This document shows positions 54,634 to 63,875 of a stretch of DNA of 64,000 bases, one piece after another. Under the pieces are notes generated by a model. That model was not told the DNA's origin, did not search any database, and was given only the letters and a program-made list of their open reading frames with translations. A program made the position numbers and the translations under genes. Within the stretch, counting starts at the first letter, position 1; each line of letters begins with the position of its first letter. Source of the DNA: Schistocerca nitens (Eukaryota > Arthropoda > Insecta > Orthoptera > Acrididae); the NCBI RefSeq assembly GCF_023898315.1, contig NC_064617.1, positions 719,188,702-719,252,701 of the forward strand, written 5' to 3'.

Positions 54634-56055
54634 ATGAACCGTGCTAACTCCGTACAGTGTGTTTTTGATAGGAACGCGGCTAGACCGTCGCCTTTTGATG
54701 TACACGAATGGGTATTTTCCGAATTGCGTATTCCCGAATCTGATTTGGTCGGCATCCAGCTTGATTTTATTCAAAACTCTGTCTTTTTGAAACTTCCGAA
54801 CGAGGATTTTGTCGATAAGCTAGTTACCGAAAGTGGTGGCGTTAAGAAATTCAAGCACGTGGACGGTGCTTTGTCTGACGTGTTGATACTGCCGGCAGGC
54901 TTCGGCATTCGAAGTGTGAAGGTTTATAATGTTCCTTTTGAGTGCCCAAATGAGGCCATTGCTCGTAAACTTGGCGAATTTGGCACCGTTCTTAGTGTGG
55001 AGAATGATGTGTGGCCTGCAGGTTTTAGGTATCGGGTTCTGAGTGGTGTTCGGACAGTACGTGTAGATTTAAAGAAACATATCCCGTCGTATCTGATCAT
55101 TGCTGGCACGCGAGCTTTCCTCAGCTATAGTGGGCAGCCGCAGACGTGTTCTGTGTGTGGCAAAACAGATCATTTACGACAAACCTGCACTTTACGCAGG
55201 CCGGCGCAGCTACCGCGCGAAGCTGTTGTCAACACCACGTATGCAGGCGCGTTGGTTGGACCCCCCTCGCTCGCCCCGACCGACCGACAGGCTTCCGCCG
55301 CTCCTGCGGCTGTGGCTCCTGTGTCCGATATTGTGACTCAGCCGACAGTTGTCGTGCCCCCGGTTGTGTCGGAACAAAGTTTACCTGCCGAACGCACCCC
55401 TCGCGAAGTCAGTATCGCTGATTTGTCAGCCGTCAGTGTTCCGGACGTGCCTGTTAGGGAGTCTTCTGAAATGTTGGTCGAGTCCCCTCCTGTGTCCGAT
55501 AATGTGACTCTGCCGACAGTTGTCGTGCCCCCGGTTGTGTCGGAACAAAGTTTCTCTACCGAACAGACCCCTCGCGAAGTCAGTCTTGCTGATTTGTCAG
55601 CTGTCAGTGTCCCGACCGTGCCTGTTGGGGAGTCTTCTGAAATGTTGGTCGAGTCGCCCCGGCCGATTACCGTCCCCGCCCCACCGACAGACAAGCGGAA
55701 ATTGCCGACACAAGCCGGCCTGTCCACTTCTGGTGAGGCGGATGCTAGCAGCGCTGAAAGCGAGGTGTCTCAAGTTTCCACCCAGTCCGCCCCTACCGAT
55801 TCCAAACCGAAGCGTAGGCGGTCTAAGAAACGTTCGAAAACGGCGCCCACTGAGGGCGACGGCGTTTCCTTCGAACAGGCCGTTGAGGGATTAACGGACT
55901 CCTTGGTTCAAGAGCGTCGCGACGCACCTTTCGTGCACGGTCCGCCTATGTCGGTGCCCCCCGCCCCCGCTTCCCGGGCCGTCCCGGACGCCGTACCTTC
56001 TCCTGCGGACACCATGCAGTGGTCTGAGGATGTGGAGGAAGATCATTTCTTCTAG
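54634..56055 (+). CDS. LINE A3 ORF1 protein (473 aa, intact)
   Basis: ATG start MNRANSVQC at 54634. RRM-like region at about residues 92-165 (SVKVYNVPFECPNEAIARKL), CCHC knuckle CSVCGKTDHLRQTC at 172-185, basic nuclear-localisation-like stretch KPKRRRSKKRSK at 391-402, acidic C-terminus EDVEEDHFF. Residues about 230-286 and 287-343 are a tandem duplication of a 57-residue unit (each with VVVPPVVSEQS, TPREVS, ADLSAVSVP, SSEMLVESP), which is single in A1. It is the only intact family A ORF1 here. Confidence 0.93.
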   Translation: MNRANSVQCVFDRNAARPSPFDVHEWVFSELRIPESDLVGIQLDFIQNSVFLKLPNEDFVDKLVTESGGVKKFKHVDGALSDVLILPAGFGIRSVKVYNVPFECPNEAIARKLGEFGTVLSVENDVWPAGFRYRVLSGVRTVRVDLKKHIPSYLIIAGTRAFLSYSGQPQTCSVCGKTDHLRQTCTLRRPAQLPREAVVNTTYAGALVGPPSLAPTDRQASAAPAAVAPVSDIVTQPTVVVPPVVSEQSLPAERTPREVSIADLSAVSVPDVPVRESSEMLVESPPVSDNVTLPTVVVPPVVSEQSFSTEQTPREVSLADLSAVSVPTVPVGESSEMLVESPRPITVPAPPTDKRKLPTQAGLSTSGEADASSAESEVSQVSTQSAPTDSKPKRRRSKKRSKTAPTEGDGVSFEQAVEGLTDSLVQERRDAPFVHGPPMSVPPAPASRAVPDAVPSPADTMQWSEDVEEDHFF

Positions 56056-56065
56056 TTCCGCTTAA

Positions 56066-59000
56066 GTTACAGAGTCCATCCTGACGCGTGCATTCCACCA
56101 GTTACGCGTCCTCACACTTAATGTTAATCAAATCCGCAGTGTCCGTAAAATTGACGCCCTTTTACATTTTTTGCAATCTGCTCGTTGTGATGTGGTTTTC
56201 CTTCAAGAACTTACAGCTGACGTTGTCCCGCACCTTACTGCCTATAATGTTATTCTTAATATTGATCCGGAAACGACCATTGGTACGGCTATTTTAATCA
56301 CGCCCGGTTTAGAGTATAAACACGTAGAAATTTTACCAAATGGACGAGGGTTGGCATGTGTCATCTGCGACATATTTTTTGTTAACGTGTACGCCCCCTC
56401 TGGAACTCACAACAAACGTCTGAGGGATACTTTTTTCAATCATGATTTATGTCAGTTCTTCCATCGAAACCACCGACGGATCATCTTAGGCGGTGATTTT
56501 AATTGTGTCTTGCGTGTTGCCGACCAGGAACCGACGGCACATAAGTGTCTAGCACTGCAAACTTTAGTTGACACTTTTAAACTTGAGGACACGTGGCTTC
56601 GTTTTACTCCGACTGCTACAGGTTTTACTTATTTTTATCCTACTGGGCATAGTAGGTTGGGTAGTATTTATGTCTCGTCGGACCTTACTGCACAAATCTT
56701 GCAGGCCGAAGTTGCCCCCGTCGTTTTTTCGGATCATTGTGGTTATTTGTGTGCTTTTAATGTCCCGTCTGTTCGCCCGGACCGTACGCGATCCTATTGG
56801 AAATTCAATGTTAGTGTTTTGGATGACGTCAGTCTTGTCGAACAGGTACATTTGTTGTGGCGCCAACTTCTTCAGAGCCGCCCACAGGCGTGTTCTACTG
56901 TCGCATGGTGGCTCCGTCACGCTAAACCGGCTCTTCGTAATTTGCTCATAAATTACTGTCGTGACAAGGCCCATTGGGACATGATGACGGTCAATTTTTA
57001 TCGCGATTGTTTACAGGATTTAATTACTCGTGTTACCGACCGCCCTGACCTCCTTCCCATGTTACGGAAAATTAAAACGCAGATTTTAAACCATCCGCAT
57101 CGGAAGGCGCAGGGCTCTGTTGTCCGTAGCAGGCCTTTCGATCCCTCTTTGGAAGAACCACTATCATTGTATCATTTACGACGAGCCCGACTGCGGCGTG
57201 AAAAACTTTTATTCACGGACTGGATAACGCGTGACGGTCTTAGAACTTCGGATCGTCGGGTGATTAAGGACGAAATTTACGATCACTACTCTAAACTCTT
57301 TCAATCTCAACCTTTGCATGACGCCTCCTTGCAGATGTTTTTACACGACCTGCCTTCAGTTTTAACGCGTCAGGATAGACTTCTTTTAAATGAGCGTTTT
57401 ACAGCTGATGATGTTTCTGCCGCCGTTAAGGCTAGCCCGAAGGGAAAGGCACCTGGCATTGACGGAATTCCTGTGGAATTTTATGTGAAATTTTCCGGTC
57501 TTTTAACTGATACTTTCGTTGCCATTGTTAATGAGATACATAATGGTCTTGATGTGCCGGAAGACTTTTTAGAGGGGCTCATCGTCCTCATCCCGAAGAC
57601 CACTGGCATCCAAAGTGCGGTGACTTTACGGCCGATTACTCTATTAAACGCCGATTATAAAATCATAGCACGCTGCTTTTCACACCGTTTGCGGCCGGCG
57701 TTGAAGACCGTCATTAGTCCTTCTCAATCGTGTGCAGTACCTGGACGGAATATATTTGATGCCGTCCTGGCGTATCGAGAATGTATCGCTTCTGCCTCGT
57801 CACGTCGTGGCGGCCGGGCTGCGATACTTTCCATTGATTTTCATAATGCATTCGATCGAATTAGTCACGAATACTTGCGGCGGGTCATGTATAAGTTTGG
57901 ATTTGGTTTAAAATTCACGCATGTGATATCTAACCTTCTGAAATCGGCCACTTCCCGAATCCTTTTTCATGGCCAGGCCGGTGATGTCCTCAGGATGAAC
58001 AGATCCGTCCGCCAAGGGTGCCCGCTTTCCATGGGCTTATTCGTTTTAGCGCTGGATCCTCTACTCCGTAAACTAACGAATGTTTGCCACGGTGTCCCGT
58101 TTGGTACGGGTTCGCTTGTCTGTCGGGCGTATGCGGATGACTTGGGAGTTTTTATCCAAAGTCCCGACGATATTGATTCGCTCCGTCTCATTCTTCACCA
58201 ATTTGAATCGGCATCGGGTGCGGTTGTGAACCCCCGTAAGTCCATCTTGCTGCCGCTTACTGCGACCATGAGGGCTGTCCGTCGTGATTGGTATACCGTC
58301 AAGTTACGACATAAGATTCTCGGGATCCAGATGACGGCAAATGTACAACAAATGGCAGTGTTAAACTGGCGCGCGGTCTTATATTCTGTTCGAGCGGCGA
58401 CTCAGGCTGCCGCCAAACGAAATTTGTCTTTGCTGGATAGAGTTTCGGTTGTTAATACCCAGATGTTGGCCAAGGCCTGGTACCTGGCTCAAGTTTTGCC
58501 GGTGCCGAAGGAGATCGAACGGGCCATCAAGCATGCTGTTTCTTGGCTGGTCTGGCGAGGCGAAATCTTTAAGGTCGCCTACAATATTTGCACGCTCCCG
58601 CCGGACAGGGGCGGCATCGGTCTGGTTGATTTTCCTTCCAAGTGTGCTGCCCTTTTGCTCCACCGAACTAACTGTGTAATAGCCCATGCGGGGCTTGGCC
58701 CCACGTCGGTACTCTTCGACCTTTACCGCCCTGCTTCTCTCCGCGCGCCTGTCTCTATCCAGGCTATCCCGTACAACTTGAATTTCGTTCGCCAGTACTT
58801 CCTCCACACCAGCTATCTGATAGGTGACGATCGGCGCAGGGGTAACGTCAGCGCGATCGCAGAGGCCCTCCGCGGAACTCCGCCGACTAACAAATGGGAG
58901 TTGAGGCTGCCGCAATACGATTGGCGGACGGTGTGGTCCAACATTTCCAGTAAATTGTTGACATCAGATGTTCGGGACACTTGGTATAAAGTTATGAATC

Positions 59001-59437
59001 GCACCGTTGCCACGAATGCGAAACTCCACGCAATCAATCTCCTCCCGAGTGTCATCTGTGGGCGGTGCGCGGCTGAGGACACGATCGAACACCGTTTTGT
59101 GTGCCCCCAGTTTCACGAGGTATGGGCTGCCACCCGTGAGATGTTGGCGTTGATTAATAGGACTACCCCGAGTGCCATACAACCTACGTATATCCTGGTT
59201 CCCGACTGGCGGCCGTATCCTGCCACCAAGAGAAACGCTACCGTGTGGATCGCCGCGCATGCAGCACATGCGATTTTCTCTCTCCGCCTCATGGATCGCT
59301 TGCAGTTTTTGACGTATCTTTGGGACTACTATGGACGGGAGCAACGAAATCCGCAGTGTGTTTCCAATTATGCCCGATTTTTAGATGTCCCTCTACGGAC
59401 CGCCTTTACCAAATTACATATTTCTCTCCTGCCATGA
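56066..59437 (+). CDS. LINE A3 ORF2: open, but endonuclease active site mutated
   Basis: Open from 56066 (up to 1123 residues) with no ATG upstream of the endonuclease start; CTG at 56081 is a candidate start. The frame has no stop or shift. The conserved SRLDRIYVS block reads SRLGSIYVS (codons 56660-56665), replacing the Asp that corresponds to APE1 Asp283 and the following Arg, so nicking activity is probably lost. Other endonuclease motifs (GGDFN, FSDH), RT motifs (DFHNAFD, RQGCPLSM, AYADD) and the C-terminal CGRCAAEDTIEHRFVC are present. Confidence 0.93.
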   Translation, partial: VTESILTRAFHQLRVLTLNVNQIRSVRKIDALLHFLQSARCDVVFLQELTADVVPHLTAYNVILNIDPETTIGTAILITPGLEYKHVEILPNGRGLACVICDIFFVNVYAPSGTHNKRLRDTFFNHDLCQFFHRNHRRIILGGDFNCVLRVADQEPTAHKCLALQTLVDTFKLEDTWLRFTPTATGFTYFYPTGHSRLGSIYVSSDLTAQILQAEVAPVVFSDHCGYLCAFNVPSVRPDRTRSYWKFNVSVLDDVSLVEQVHLLWRQLLQSRPQACSTVAWWLRHAKPALRNLLINYCRDKAHWDMMTVNFYRDCLQDLITRVTDRPDLLPMLRKIKTQILNHPHRKAQGSVVRSRPFDPSLEEPLSLYHLRRARLRREKLLFTDWITRDGLRTSDRRVIKDEIYDHYSKLFQSQPLHDASLQMFLHDLPSVLTRQDRLLLNERFTADDVSAAVKASPKGKAPGIDGIPVEFYVKFSGLLTDTFVAIVNEIHNGLDVPEDFLEGLIVLIPKTTGIQSAVTLRPITLLNADYKIIARCFSHRLRPALKTVISPSQSCAVPGRNIFDAVLAYRECIASASSRRGGRAAILSIDFHNAFDRISHEYLRRVMYKFGFGLKFTHVISNLLKSATSRILFHGQAGDVLRMNRSVRQGCPLSMGLFVLALDPLLRKLTNVCHGVPFGTGSLVCRAYADDLGVFIQSPDDIDSLRLILHQFESASGAVVNPRKSILLPLTATMRAVRRDWYTVKLRHKILGIQMTANVQQMAVLNWRAVLYSVRAATQAAAKRNLSLLDRVSVVNTQMLAKAWYLAQVLPVPKEIERAIKHAVSWLVWRGEIFKVAYNICTLPPDRGGIGLVDFPSKCAALLLHRTNCVIAHAGLGPTSVLFDLYRPASLRAPVSIQAIPYNLNFVRQYFLHTSYLIGDDRRRGNVSAIAEALRGTPPTNKWELRLPQYDWRTVWSNISSKLLTSDVRDTWYKVMNRTVATNAKLHAINLLPSVICGRCAAEDTIEHRFVCPQFHEVWAATREMLALINRTTPSAIQPTYILVPDWRPYPATKRNATVWIAAHAAHAIFSLRLMDRLQFLTYLWDYYGREQRNPQCVSNYARFLDVPLRTAFTKLHISLLP

Positions 59438-60306
59438 TTATGTACTTCCCATTCCACTGTTTCCTCTGGCGGAATGTGTGGAATGATATATTGTTCTAAT
59501 TTTCTTGATGTATGACAGTTCATTTGTCTCACCGGCTCGACTTATCTTCCGCCATTTGGGCGGTTGTCCTTAGGATTGCCATATTGGCTCTTCTCTCCTG
59601 GATTGACGCTTGTTCCCTAATTGCTGACCTTTACTTCGTTTTTTGTGACTATTGCAGGACTGTCATTGACTTGTCCCTGAACTGTGAGACGGCGCTCAAA
59701 GATAATTAGGCGTTGAAACGGTTGCCTCTTGGGCACGGAAATCAAGCTTATCGAGAAGACGAAATATGTTTGTTGCTGCCGGAATTGCGTACACTTCCCC
59801 ATTCCCGTGCGCCAGACATATTTGGCACGTTTAGTGTGGTTATTTGTTTGTGTTTTTCATTTCCATATTATTTTGAGAGTCTCTATTTTTTGCCTTTCTA
59901 TGGTAGCGGTGGGCCTCCGCTGCCTACTTGTGGTCATTGTCCTCCTAGAATGGTTTTTTATTTTGTGTTTCGCGTTCTCGTTCTTCCTTCCTCACGTTCT
60001 TTCCACACCTTCAGAGGACGTTATTCTTTTTTCGCAACATCGTTTTGGACATGTTTCCGCTGGCCACGATGGATCTTTGTTCTCCTAAAGGAACTCCATA
60101 AAAAAAAAATATTAAATAAAAAAAAAGAGCAATGCTCTGTTACACAATAATAAAGAGTACAACACACCACTCTTTCCGTTATTCCACGTTTCTCGGGTTG
60201 GGACGGTGAGGGAGACACTGTGGCCAGGCCTCGGATTGCGACCCCTGCCCCCTTTGCCTCCACCGCCGCCCTGGCCTGATCTTGCAAGAAGGTATGTTTG
60301 GTTTAA

Positions 60307-60355
<49 letters not shown>

Positions 60356-60469
60356 ACTAATAATTAAAAAAACAGAGTGGTTAAGGCGTAAAAAAAAGAG
60401 TGGTTAAGGCGTAAAAAAAGAGTGGTTAAGGCGTAAAAAAAAAGAGTGGTTAAGGCGTAAAAAAAAAAA
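60307..60469 (+). repeat. Long poly(A) plus four iterated tRNA D-arm units (A3 tail)
   Basis: GAGTGGTTAAGGCGT occurs at 60375, 60398, 60420 and 60444, each followed by 7-11 A. A2 has three such units, so the unit number has changed since the duplication, or slipped in assembly. Confidence 0.94.
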
Positions 60470-60657
60470 GATCCCGGGTTTCGGCATGCATTCGTTTTGA
60501 AGCTGACGCCAATGGAAATGCTCTGAGTTTGTGATAATGTAACTACCGCCGAGAACAAAAGTGACTCCCTCGTGTAGCTGTTCTGGTTGTCTAGTGCATG
60601 CCATAAGAGGAACACAGTAGGCAACTGCCTGGGAAGCAAGAAAATAAAAAAAAAAAA
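60470..60657 (+). other. Transduced non-element DNA in A3 tail
   Basis: Same block as 45551-45739, from GATCCCGGGTTTCGGC to the final A-run, with a few substitutions. Supports common descent of A2 and A3. Confidence 0.7.
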
Positions 60658-60660
60658 GAT

Positions 60661-60675
60661 GTCCTACCGACCGCG
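60661..60675 (+). pseudogene. tRNA-Ser(AGA), 3' end right of element A3
   Basis: GTCCTACCGACCGCG followed by the diverged flank TTCCCTTTTTTGTGTCAGG, as for A2. Confidence 0.85.
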
Positions 60676-60962
60676 TTCCCTTTTTTGTGTCAGGACGTGA
60701 AGAACGTCTCCAACGGAACTGTGAAATGAGCGAAAACGTGGGAAACATTGCATTCAAAATGCTTGTGAATTTTCGAGTTGCCCAGTGAGTGTCAACAAAA
60801 CACGTAAATCCTCTGCTCCAACGCATGAGACGTAACGACTGCTGCAATTTGTTTTTGCGTCGTGTGTCAGTATTATTCGATAGTCTGTTACGAGCTTAGC
60901 ACGATAAGTTTGTAGACAGCATCCAGGCGACGTTTTATTAGTTACAGCTCCATGCAGCGATT

Positions 60963-60964
<2 letters not shown>

Positions 60965-61004
<40 letters not shown>
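60965..61004 (+). repeat. Poly(A) replacing the tRNA-Lys(TTT) locus (second copy)
   Basis: A 40-A run at the same breakpoints as 46044-46072. Present only downstream of A2 and A3. Confidence 0.88.
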
Positions 61005-61006
<2 letters not shown>

Positions 61007-61101
61007 AGCACTACGGAAAAGAATGCTGCTACGCCGTTTCCTGGCACTGCAGTGCTTTAAACAGTAGCAGTTGCATGTGTCGGGAGGATCTTCCGCTACT
61101 G

Positions 61102-61183
61102 GCAGTCGTGGCCGAGTGGTTAAGGCGTCTGACTCGAAATCAGATTCCCTCTGGGAGCGTAGGTTCGAATCCTACCGGCTGCG
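61102..61183 (+). tRNA. tRNA-Ser(CGA)
   Basis: Complete 82-nt gene, same as at 46170; first gene of the undisturbed part of the array. Confidence 0.96.
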
Positions 61184-61716
61184 TGTGATTTTGCGTAAAA
61201 ACGAGCAGAAATTTTCGCACACATGTGACATGCGTGGGTGAAAGCGGATCCAAACCAGTGACACCATTCTCAACAAGACGGAAATTTATGTTTCAGAATA
61301 CTGTTTCGCGACGGCCGCTGTCTGTTGCGGCTCTCGGTTCACCTCGCACGGACGCTAGTACTTGCAGAAATCAGTCGCAGGCCCACGAACGCGCCCCCGT
61401 CATTTTGTCGCGCCGTCGCCGTGTTCGTGACTACGCAGATGTGCTTCAAAGTGTTGGACAGAGCGAGCATTCATCTCTTTTTAAGAATCGCAATTAAATT
61501 CATTCGAGTGTGGCAAAAGCAGTGGTGCAGCGTTTTCCTTTCTTAAGATCTCGCAGCTGCTTGCAAGTATGTCCATCGTTTAAGACGACAGAAAAGTAGC
61601 GTCAGCGGTGCGTCAGTGGGAAGTCGGTGAAGTCGCCATTGGAGCCGTAAGCCAGTAATTACGACACGCGAATCACTCAAACACCATTCAGCATGTACCA
61701 CAATGCTCGGCCGAGG

Positions 61717-61789
61717 GACCGGGTAGCTCAGCCGGTAGAGCGCTAGACTTTCAACCAAAGGGTCCCGGGTTCAAACCCCCGTCCAGGCC
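61717..61789 (+). tRNA. Degenerate tRNA-Lys-like gene, anticodon TTC
   Basis: Same sequence and mismatches as at 26823; no close T-run terminator. Confidence 0.6.
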
Positions 61790-61920
61790 AAAATTGATAC
61801 ACTGTCGTAACGGCTAATGTGCTGGCAACGGAAGCACTACAGAAACGAGTGAGGCCATGTCGTGTTCTTACGTCAGATTGCTTGAAAAGTTGCACTTGCC
61901 GAGAGACGCTTCTGCGACCG

Positions 61921-62002
61921 GCAGTCGTGGCCGAGTGGTTAAGGCGTCTGACTAGAAATCAGATTCCCTCTGGGAGCGTAGGTTCGGGTCCTACCGATTG
62001 CG
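61921..62002 (+). tRNA. tRNA-Ser(AGA), uninterrupted
   Basis: 82 nt. Acceptor GCAGTCG/CGATTGC pairs fully with one G-T; anticodon stem TCTGA/TCAGA, loop CTAGAAA (AGA, read as IGA after modification in eukaryotes). The T-loop reads TTCGGGT and the B box GGTTCGGGTCC. Followed by the strong terminator CCTTTTTTG. It shows the empty target site of families A and C. Confidence 0.95.
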
Positions 62003-62346
62003 TCCTTTTTTGTGTCAAGAGGTGAAGAACATCTCCAACGGAACCGTGAAATGAGCGAATACGTGGGAAACACTGCATTCGAGACGCTTGTGAATTTTAC
62101 AATTGTCCAGTGAGTGTCGACAAAACACGTAGCTCCTCTGCTGAGACGTACAAACTGCTGCAATTTCACTTTACATCGTGTGTCAGCTTTCTTCGATAGT
62201 CTGTTACGACCCTAGCGTAATGAGTTTATAGACAGCAATCAGACGACGTTTTAATAGTAACAGCTCCACGCAACGACCACCCAACAGTAAAGGACATGAG
62301 GCAATGTGTCAATATGCCTAAAGGGAGGGGTGTTCAGGTAACGTGA

Positions 62347-62419
62347 GCCCGGATAGCTCAGTCGGTAGAGCATTAGGCTTTTAACCTAAGGGTCCAGGGT
62401 TCAAGTCCCTGTTCGGGCG
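62347..62419 (+). tRNA. tRNA-Lys(TTT)
   Basis: Complete 73-nt gene, same as at 33144, with TTTT shortly downstream. Confidence 0.96.
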
Positions 62420-62557
62420 GAAATTTTAATACCTTGGTAGCCGCACGTCTCGTAGCGGTGTAAGCACTACGGAAAAGAATGCTGCTACGCCGTTTCCTGG
62501 CACTGCAGTGCTTTAAACAGTAGCAGTTGCATGTGTCGGGAGGATCTTCCGCTACTG

Positions 62558-62639
62558 GCAGTCGTGGCCGAGTGGTTAAGGCGTCTGACTCGAAATCAGA
62601 TTCCCTCTGGGAGCGTAGGTTCGAATCCTACCGGCTGCG
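62558..62639 (+). tRNA. tRNA-Ser(CGA)
   Basis: Complete copy, exactly 1456 bp after the one at 61102. Confidence 0.96.
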
Positions 62640-63172
62640 TGTGATTTTGCGTAAAAACGAGCAGAAATTTTCGCACACATGTGACATGCGTGGGTGAAAG
62701 CGGATCCAAACCAGTGACACCATTCTCAACAAGACGGAAATTTATGTTTCAGAATACTGTTTCGCGACGGCCGCTGTCTGTTGCGGCTCTCGGTTCACCT
62801 CGCACGGACGCTAGTACTTGCAGAAATCAGTCGCAGGCCCACGAACGCGCCCCCGTCATTTTGTCGCGCCGTCGCCGTGTTCGTGACTACGCAGATGTGC
62901 TTCAAAGTGTTGGACAGAGCGAGCATTCATTTCTTTTTAAGAATCGCAATTAAATTCATTCGAGTGTGGCAAAAGCAGTGGTGCAGCGTTTTCCTTTCTT
63001 AAGATCTCGCAGCTGCTTGCAAGTATGTCCATCGTTTAAGACGACAGAAAAGTAGCGTCAGCGGTGCGTCAGTGGGAAGTCGGTGAAGTCGCCATTGGAG
63101 CCGTAAGCCAGTAATTACGACACGCGAATCACTCAAACACCATTCAGCATGTACCACAATGCTCGGCCGAGG

Positions 63173-63245
63173 GACCGGGTAGCTCAGCCGGTAGAGCGCT
63201 AGACTTTCAACCAAAGGGTCCCGGGTTCAAACCCCCGTCCAGGCC
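63173..63245 (+). tRNA. Degenerate tRNA-Lys-like gene, anticodon TTC
   Basis: Same sequence and mismatches as at 26823; 1456 bp after the previous copy. Confidence 0.6.
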
Positions 63246-63376
63246 AAAATTGATACACTGTCGTAACGGCTAATGTGCTGGCAACGGAAGCACTACAGAA
63301 ACGAGTGAGGCCATGTCGTGTTCTTACGTCAGATTGCTTGAAAAGTTGCACTTGCCGAGAGACGCTTCTGCGACCG

Positions 63377-63458
63377 GCAGTCGTGGCCGAGTGGTTAAGG
63401 CGTCTGACTAGAAATCAGATTCCCTTTGGGAGCGTAGGTTCGGGTCCTACCGATTGCG
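63377..63458 (+). tRNA. tRNA-Ser(AGA), uninterrupted
   Basis: As at 61921 with one change in the variable arm (CCCTTTGGG for CCCTCTGGG), which keeps or slightly weakens that stem. Followed by CCTTTTTTG. Confidence 0.95.
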
Positions 63459-63802
63459 TCCTTTTTTGTGTCAAGAGGTGAAGAACATCTCCAACGGAAC
63501 CGTGAAATGAGCGAATACGTGGGAAACACTGCATTCGAGACGCTTGTGAATTTTACAATTGTCCAGTGAGTGTCGACAAAACACGTAGCTCCTCTGCTGA
63601 GACGTACAAACTGCTGCAATTTAACTTTACATCGTGTGTCAGCTTTCTTCGATAGTCTGTTACGACCCTAGCGTAATGAGTTTATAGACAGCAGTCAGAC
63701 GACGTTTTAATAGTAACAGCTCCACGCAACGACCACCCAACAGTAAAGGACATGAGGCAATGTGTCAATATGCCTAAAGGGAGGGGTGTTCAGGTAACGT
63801 GA

Positions 63803-63875
63803 GCCCGGATAGCTCAGTCGGTAGAGCATTAGGCTTTTAACCTAAGGGTCCAGGGTTCAAGTCCCTGTTCGAGCG
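63803..63875 (+). tRNA. tRNA-Lys(TTT) with acceptor mismatch
   Basis: As at 62347 except that the 3' acceptor strand reads TTCGAGC instead of TTCGGGC (63872), breaking one G-C pair. A and B boxes are intact. Possibly still transcribed but destabilised. Confidence 0.9.

Larger units (their letters stand above)
54493..60657 (+). mobile_element. tRNA-Ser-targeted LINE, family A, copy A3
   Basis: Same junctions, tail content and downstream flank as A2, about 14.9 kb away. Both ORFs are open. The 3' UTR block GTGGCCAGGCCTC is at 60220. The tail starts with a long A-run (about 46 A near 60307-60352), then four GAGTGGTTAAGGCGT units, the same transduced block as A2, an A-run and the host tRNA end. 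The loss of a catalytic endonuclease residue suggests it cannot retrotranspose on its own. Confidence 0.93.
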
